Assembly: GCA_009774175.1 (NCBI GenBank)
Contig: VSNG01000009.1
Location: forward strand, 44,654 to 108,653
Length of the DNA: 64,000 nucleotides
Origin: Lachnospiraceae bacterium
GTDB taxonomy: Bacteria; Bacillota; Clostridia; Lachnospirales; Lachnospiraceae
Reading direction: 5' to 3'
In this document: in pieces, positions 61,175 to 64,000 of the stretch
Numbering within the stretch: position 1 is the stretch's first letter
How the letters are laid out: every line of letters begins with the position of its first letter
The notes under the pieces: model-generated
Seen by the model: the letters and a program-made list of their open reading frames with translations, nothing else
Told to the model about the DNA's origin: nothing
Databases searched by the model: none
Translations under genes and position numbers: made by a program

Positions 61175-61527
61175 ATGCCCGAAAATTGGCGGGCGTACAG
61201 TAAAAACGGTCTTGGCGGGATATGGGGTATGCTCGTTCTGCTGTTTGAGAGGTATTTCTGGTGCAGTCCATGTGAAGTGTTGCAATACCTGTTTTATCGG
61301 TGCTTCTTATTCCCATCATCAATTTTTCTGTTTTGATAAAACGGGAAAAAGGAACGTTCCTCATGTGTGTTGTTTTTCTATGTATTACTGTGACGCATGG
61401 AAAGGATGAAAGCCCGTTGTCTTTTGATGTTGCACGGATTTTAGATACTACGATTGGCATTGTGATTGCTTTGATAATAAACCAGTTTCCAATCCGCATG
61501 AGAATAAAGCCGCCATATACGGAATAG
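61164..61527 (+). pseudogene. FUSC/aromatic acid exporter family gene with internal deletion
   Basis: The start MKIKCPKIGGRTVKTVLA fits the N-terminus of the aromatic-acid-exporter (FUSC-like) family. After a short garbled stretch the C-terminal membrane part returns in another frame: REKGTFLMCVVFLCITVTHG and ILDTTIGIVIALIINQFPIR. Several helices between are missing. It overlaps the end of the PEBP remnant by 11 bases. A further open tail, FDNLKTVWEAYGRSTENLKS, at about 61532-61657 is unassigned. Confidence 0.7.
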
Positions 61528-61679
61528 ACCGGGGCACTTCGATAACCTGAAAACAGTCTGGGAGGCATACGGGCGAAGCACGGAAAATCTGAAATCCTAT
61601 ATGCAGCGCCAGTGGAGTCTTGTCGGGGGAATGGCCGGCACGTTCAGGGAGATGGAATGATAGAGGAGCTAGGGAAAGT

Positions 61680-62426
61680 ATGCGGTATTATCAGTGTGAA
61701 AAATATCCAATAGAGTTTGTATTGTCAGAAAATATTGATAAGTGTTTTGACTGCCATAACCATGTAGGGAATTATGTCATATCTCTGGTCATGCAGGGAG
61801 AGGTTACGGTTTATCTGGAAAGCAGGAAATTTGTGTGTCATGAAGGGGATGCGTTTACCATCCCTCCTTATGCTGTGCATTCGGTGTGCCAGGAAAGGGA
61901 CGCGCGTCTGCTGTCTATGTGCATAGGAACAGCCTTTGCCGCAGAGACGGATTCTGAAACAGCAGAAGTCATTGTCCGGGAACTGTTAAATGATGCAGTG
62001 GGGCAGGGTATTTTTGGAGAAGCACAGAAAGAAAAGCTTTTACCTTTTGCACGGGCAGTTTTCCGGGGTTGGGATAAGGGCGGGAAAGAGATGGATGCAG
62101 GCATAAAAATTCTGACTGATAAAATTACCTGCTATCCGGAACAGGAACTGTCCATAGAAACATTGGCGGCGGATATTTTTGTCAGCAAATATTATCTCAT
62201 AAGAAAATTTAGAAACAGTGTTGGAATGACGCCGCATCAGTTCTGTATTCAGAACCGCATACGAAAATCACAGAGACTGCTGGATGAGGAAAAAACAATC
62301 AGTAGGATTGCCGCGGAAATGGGATTTTATGACCAGAGCCACTTTGACAAGGCTTTCCAGAAGATTGTCGGGATATCCCCGTCAGAATATATCCATTCAA
62401 AAAAGCAGATAGGGCAGAGTACATAG
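61680..62426 (+). CDS. AraC-family regulator
   Basis: A 248-residue regulator. The cupin-type N-terminal domain (CHNHVGNYVISLVMQGEVTV and GDAFTIPPYAVHSVCQE) is followed by two helix-turn-helix motifs (about 150-240, LSIETLAADIFVSKYYLIRK and TISRIAAEMGFYDQSHFDKA). The start at 61680 is chosen because the domain begins there and GGGAAAG precedes it; the upstream extension is unlike the family. A cupin gene lies 83 bases downstream and may be its target. Confidence 0.88.
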   Translation: MRYYQCEKYPIEFVLSENIDKCFDCHNHVGNYVISLVMQGEVTVYLESRKFVCHEGDAFTIPPYAVHSVCQERDARLLSMCIGTAFAAETDSETAEVIVRELLNDAVGQGIFGEAQKEKLLPFARAVFRGWDKGGKEMDAGIKILTDKITCYPEQELSIETLAADIFVSKYYLIRKFRNSVGMTPHQFCIQNRIRKSQRLLDEEKTISRIAAEMGFYDQSHFDKAFQKIVGISPSEYIHSKKQIGQST

Positions 62427-62509
62427 GGCAATTTTTTACAAGACATGACTGCTTCCGGGGAATATGATTGAAACGTAAGACAGATCACATATTTTATCGG
62501 AGGTGCAGA

Positions 62510-62893
62510 ATGGATACATTTGAATTGTTTAATAACGGAAAATTAGTTTTGCCGGAAAAGGAGGCTGGCTTTGCAGGGATTGAATGGTCAAAGCATCCGA
62601 CTTTTAAGGGTGTCGAACTGAAACACATTATCACGGCAAAGGACACAGATGGTAAATTCAGCTACCATTTGGTGCGGATTGCGCCCGGTTGCAGCATCGG
62701 AAACCATATCCATGAAACGCAGTTGGAAACGCATGAGGTGATAAAGGGGAGAGGGGGATGTGTAAATGCAGGCAGCACTATTTCGTATGAGGCCGGAACA
62801 ATCTCCATCATGCAGGCGGGTGTGCCGCATGAAGTCACTGCTGATTCGGAGGGGTTATATCTGTTTGCCAAGTTTATGCCCGCATTATGTTGA
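62510..62893 (+). CDS. Cupin-domain protein
   Basis: A 127-residue cupin. Motif 1 appears as GCSIGNHIHETQLETHEVIKGRG, giving His/His and Glu ligands, and motif 2 as ISIMQAGVPHEVTADSEGLY with the last His. The start at 62510 follows GGAGGTG at 5 bases. Its C-terminal third is nearly identical in wording to the remnant at 35697-35822. It is followed by an intergenic hairpin and a convergent HxlR gene. The reaction is unknown; AraC regulator upstream suggests an inducible small-molecule function. Confidence 0.85.
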   Translation: MDTFELFNNGKLVLPEKEAGFAGIEWSKHPTFKGVELKHIITAKDTDGKFSYHLVRIAPGCSIGNHIHETQLETHEVIKGRGGCVNAGSTISYEAGTISIMQAGVPHEVTADSEGLYLFAKFMPALC

Positions 62894-62917
62894 ACTGAAT
62901 AAAAGGATAATAAGCAA

Positions 62918-63026
62918 GACCGCCGTACTATGGAAAAACGCCATATGCGGCGGTCTGCCATTTTGATAGGGACAGTCGGGATATGCTTACACGGCGGTTT
63001 GCGTTTGTGTTTATAGTCGTTTCGTG
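62918..63026 (+). repeat. Intergenic repeat block, copy 2
   Basis: Hairpin GACCGCCG (62918-62925) / CGGCGGTC (62948-62955), with the right arm in CATATGCGGCGG followed by TCTGCC, ends 70 bases later with ATAGTCGTTTCGTG (63013-63026). These landmarks match the copy at 60146-60309. Confidence 0.5.
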
Positions 63027-63040
63027 TAAAAACCGTGTTA

Positions 63041-63403
63041 TTATTCATACGGATTCTGCCAGTCGGGGCAGAGGTATGTTTCGCTCCATGTCATCATGGT
63101 CTGCAGGACGGGAATGAAGCTCTCCCCAAATTCAGTAAGAGAGTATTCCACTTTGGGCGGGATTTCCCTATAAATTTCCCGGTGGAGGAAACCGTCACCT
63201 TCCAGTTCCCGGAGCTGCTTTGTGAGCGTGGACTGCGTGATGCCGTCAAGGCGGCGCATCAGTTCCCCGAACCGCTGGACTTTGTAAAAGGACACATACC
63301 ATAAGATCAGGATTTTCCATTTGCCGCCAATTACGGACTGAAGCCTGCCCATAGGGACGCAGCGGGCGATGGTTTCCTCGTTGTTGAATTTGTTCTCAGC
63401 CAT
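63041..63403 (-). CDS. HxlR-family transcriptional regulator
   Basis: A 120-residue winged-helix protein: ARCVPMGRLQSVIGGKWKILILWYV, DGITQSTLTKQLRELEGDGF and IPPKVEYSLTEFGESFIPVL. The ATG at 63403 has AGAGGTGG about 6 bases upstream. It is divergent from a radical SAM gene; the 175 bases between them contain AGTAC and GTACT half-sites (about 63478 and 63522) and CGAAAAAGTG, which resembles the core of the 60789 palindrome. It may regulate the radical SAM gene. Confidence 0.9.
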   Translation of the reverse strand: MAENKFNNEETIARCVPMGRLQSVIGGKWKILILWYVSFYKVQRFGELMRRLDGITQSTLTKQLRELEGDGFLHREIYREIPPKVEYSLTEFGESFIPVLQTMMTWSETYLCPDWQNPYE

Positions 63404-63578
63404 TTCATTCCACCTCTTTCCCCATGAGTATATCCCGGCAGTGGGAAAAAATCAAGATACGGTTATTGTTGACAGATAGTACGAAAAAGTGAACTACCGA
63501 CTAAAAAAGACAGTACTTGATTTCATGGAATTTTAGAGGTAATTTAGTGCAAAAGAGGAAAGACGCGAGGAGGAATGA

Positions 63579-64000
63579 ATGATGCACTATACAGGAACCA
63601 TATGGAGGCCGCCCTATGAGGCATCTTCCCTGTTGCTGGAAGTTACTGCGGGCTGTACGCATCACAGATGCAAGTTCTGTACGCTTTACGCAGACCTGCC
63701 TTTCCGGTTCAGGATGTCACCAATGGAAGATATAGAGGAGGACTTGCAAGAGGCACAGAAGATGTACCGCCGATTTATGGGAGGGAAGGTAACTCGGACT
63801 TTCCTGACCGGGGCGAACCCTTTTGTGCTGAAATATGACAGACTGATGGAGATTGCGGGGCTGGTACACAGATATTTCCCGGAGATGAAGACCATCGGCA
63901 GTTTTGCCAGGGTGACGGATGTTACGCTGAAAACGGACGAGGAACTGGCGGCTTTGCGCGGAGCCGGTTATGACGGGCTGACAATCGGCATCGAAACGGC
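63579..64000 (+). CDS. Radical SAM protein (continues beyond the right edge)
   Basis: The first 140 codons are present. After MMHYTGTIWRPPYEASSLLL the iron-sulfur site appears as TAGCTHHRCKFCTLY, a CX4CX2C spacing used by a group of Clostridial radical SAM proteins instead of the usual CX3CX2C. The barrel continues with FLTGANPFVLKYDRLMEIAG and AGYDGLTIGIET (SAM-binding strand). AGGAGG ends 5 bases before the ATG; a second ATG follows directly. The substrate is unknown. A divergent HxlR gene is the likely regulator. Confidence 0.85.
   Translation, partial: MMHYTGTIWRPPYEASSLLLEVTAGCTHHRCKFCTLYADLPFRFRMSPMEDIEEDLQEAQKMYRRFMGGKVTRTFLTGANPFVLKYDRLMEIAGLVHRYFPEMKTIGSFARVTDVTLKTDEELAALRGAGYDGLTIGIET

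Noticed and set aside
1..64000. CRISPR arrays, tRNA or rRNA genes, prophage structural genes, integrase attachment sites
   Set aside because: None was seen on either strand by direct reading; accessory content is limited to IS remnants and decayed genes.

Overview
The window looks like a chromosomal segment from a Lachnospiraceae-type Clostridium (Firmicutes). The evidence is roughly 50% GC with strong AGGAGG ribosome sites, Gram-positive lipoproteins, an Lsa-type ABC-F protein, Bce-like and LytTR/GHKL two-component systems, DUF6033 proteins, a CD1871A-type CXXC peptide and several HxlR regulators. No rRNA, tRNA or CRISPR array was seen. About 60 genes look intact, and at least ten are broken.

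Left part (1-25.6 kb), mostly metabolism and transport: the start of an ABC-F ribosome-protection gene with a leader that looks like a drug-sensing attenuator; a cupin, MATE pump, aminopeptidase P and class II aldolase run; a leftward sugar-type ABC importer (ATPase, two permeases, a doubly anchored binding protein, a lipoprotein); an FRG-domain protein; an FMN reductase; a KdpDE-like two-component system apparently in one operon with a Na+/Pi cotransporter; a PocR-AraC regulator divergent from an isomerase, FGGY kinase and DUF4432 epimerase sugar cluster; an AlkD, VOC and GNAT operon; and a MATE/LysR divergent pair.

Middle part (26.5-47 kb), mostly signalling and surface: two dCache-type chemoreceptors, a FapA protein, an ArsR regulator killed by one stop codon, a zinc macrodomain hydrolase, a TlpA, CXXC peptide and NapH-like redox set, and a 2-hydroxyacyl-CoA dehydratase-family protein. 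The most unusual stretch is 37.1-47.2 kb. It holds a LytTR regulator and GHKL kinase, a DUF6033 protein, a pre-peptidase-C-like surface-type protein, a ZorA/ZorB-like ion-driven motor pair without known Zorya effectors, and an AT-rich orphan gene. A decayed second copy of the kinase and DUF6033 order follows it.

Right part (47.3-64 kb), accessory and eroding: a Bce-like regulator, kinase, ATPase and FtsX permease module; then truncated TetR, IS200 and IS3 relics, a frameshifted reductase, a broken peptidase E-like gene, an XRE and lipoprotein pair, two AraC regulators, an EamA exporter, DUF2000, three HxlR regulators with matching palindromes, internally deleted PEBP and FUSC genes, a cupin, and the start of a radical SAM gene that runs off the right edge.
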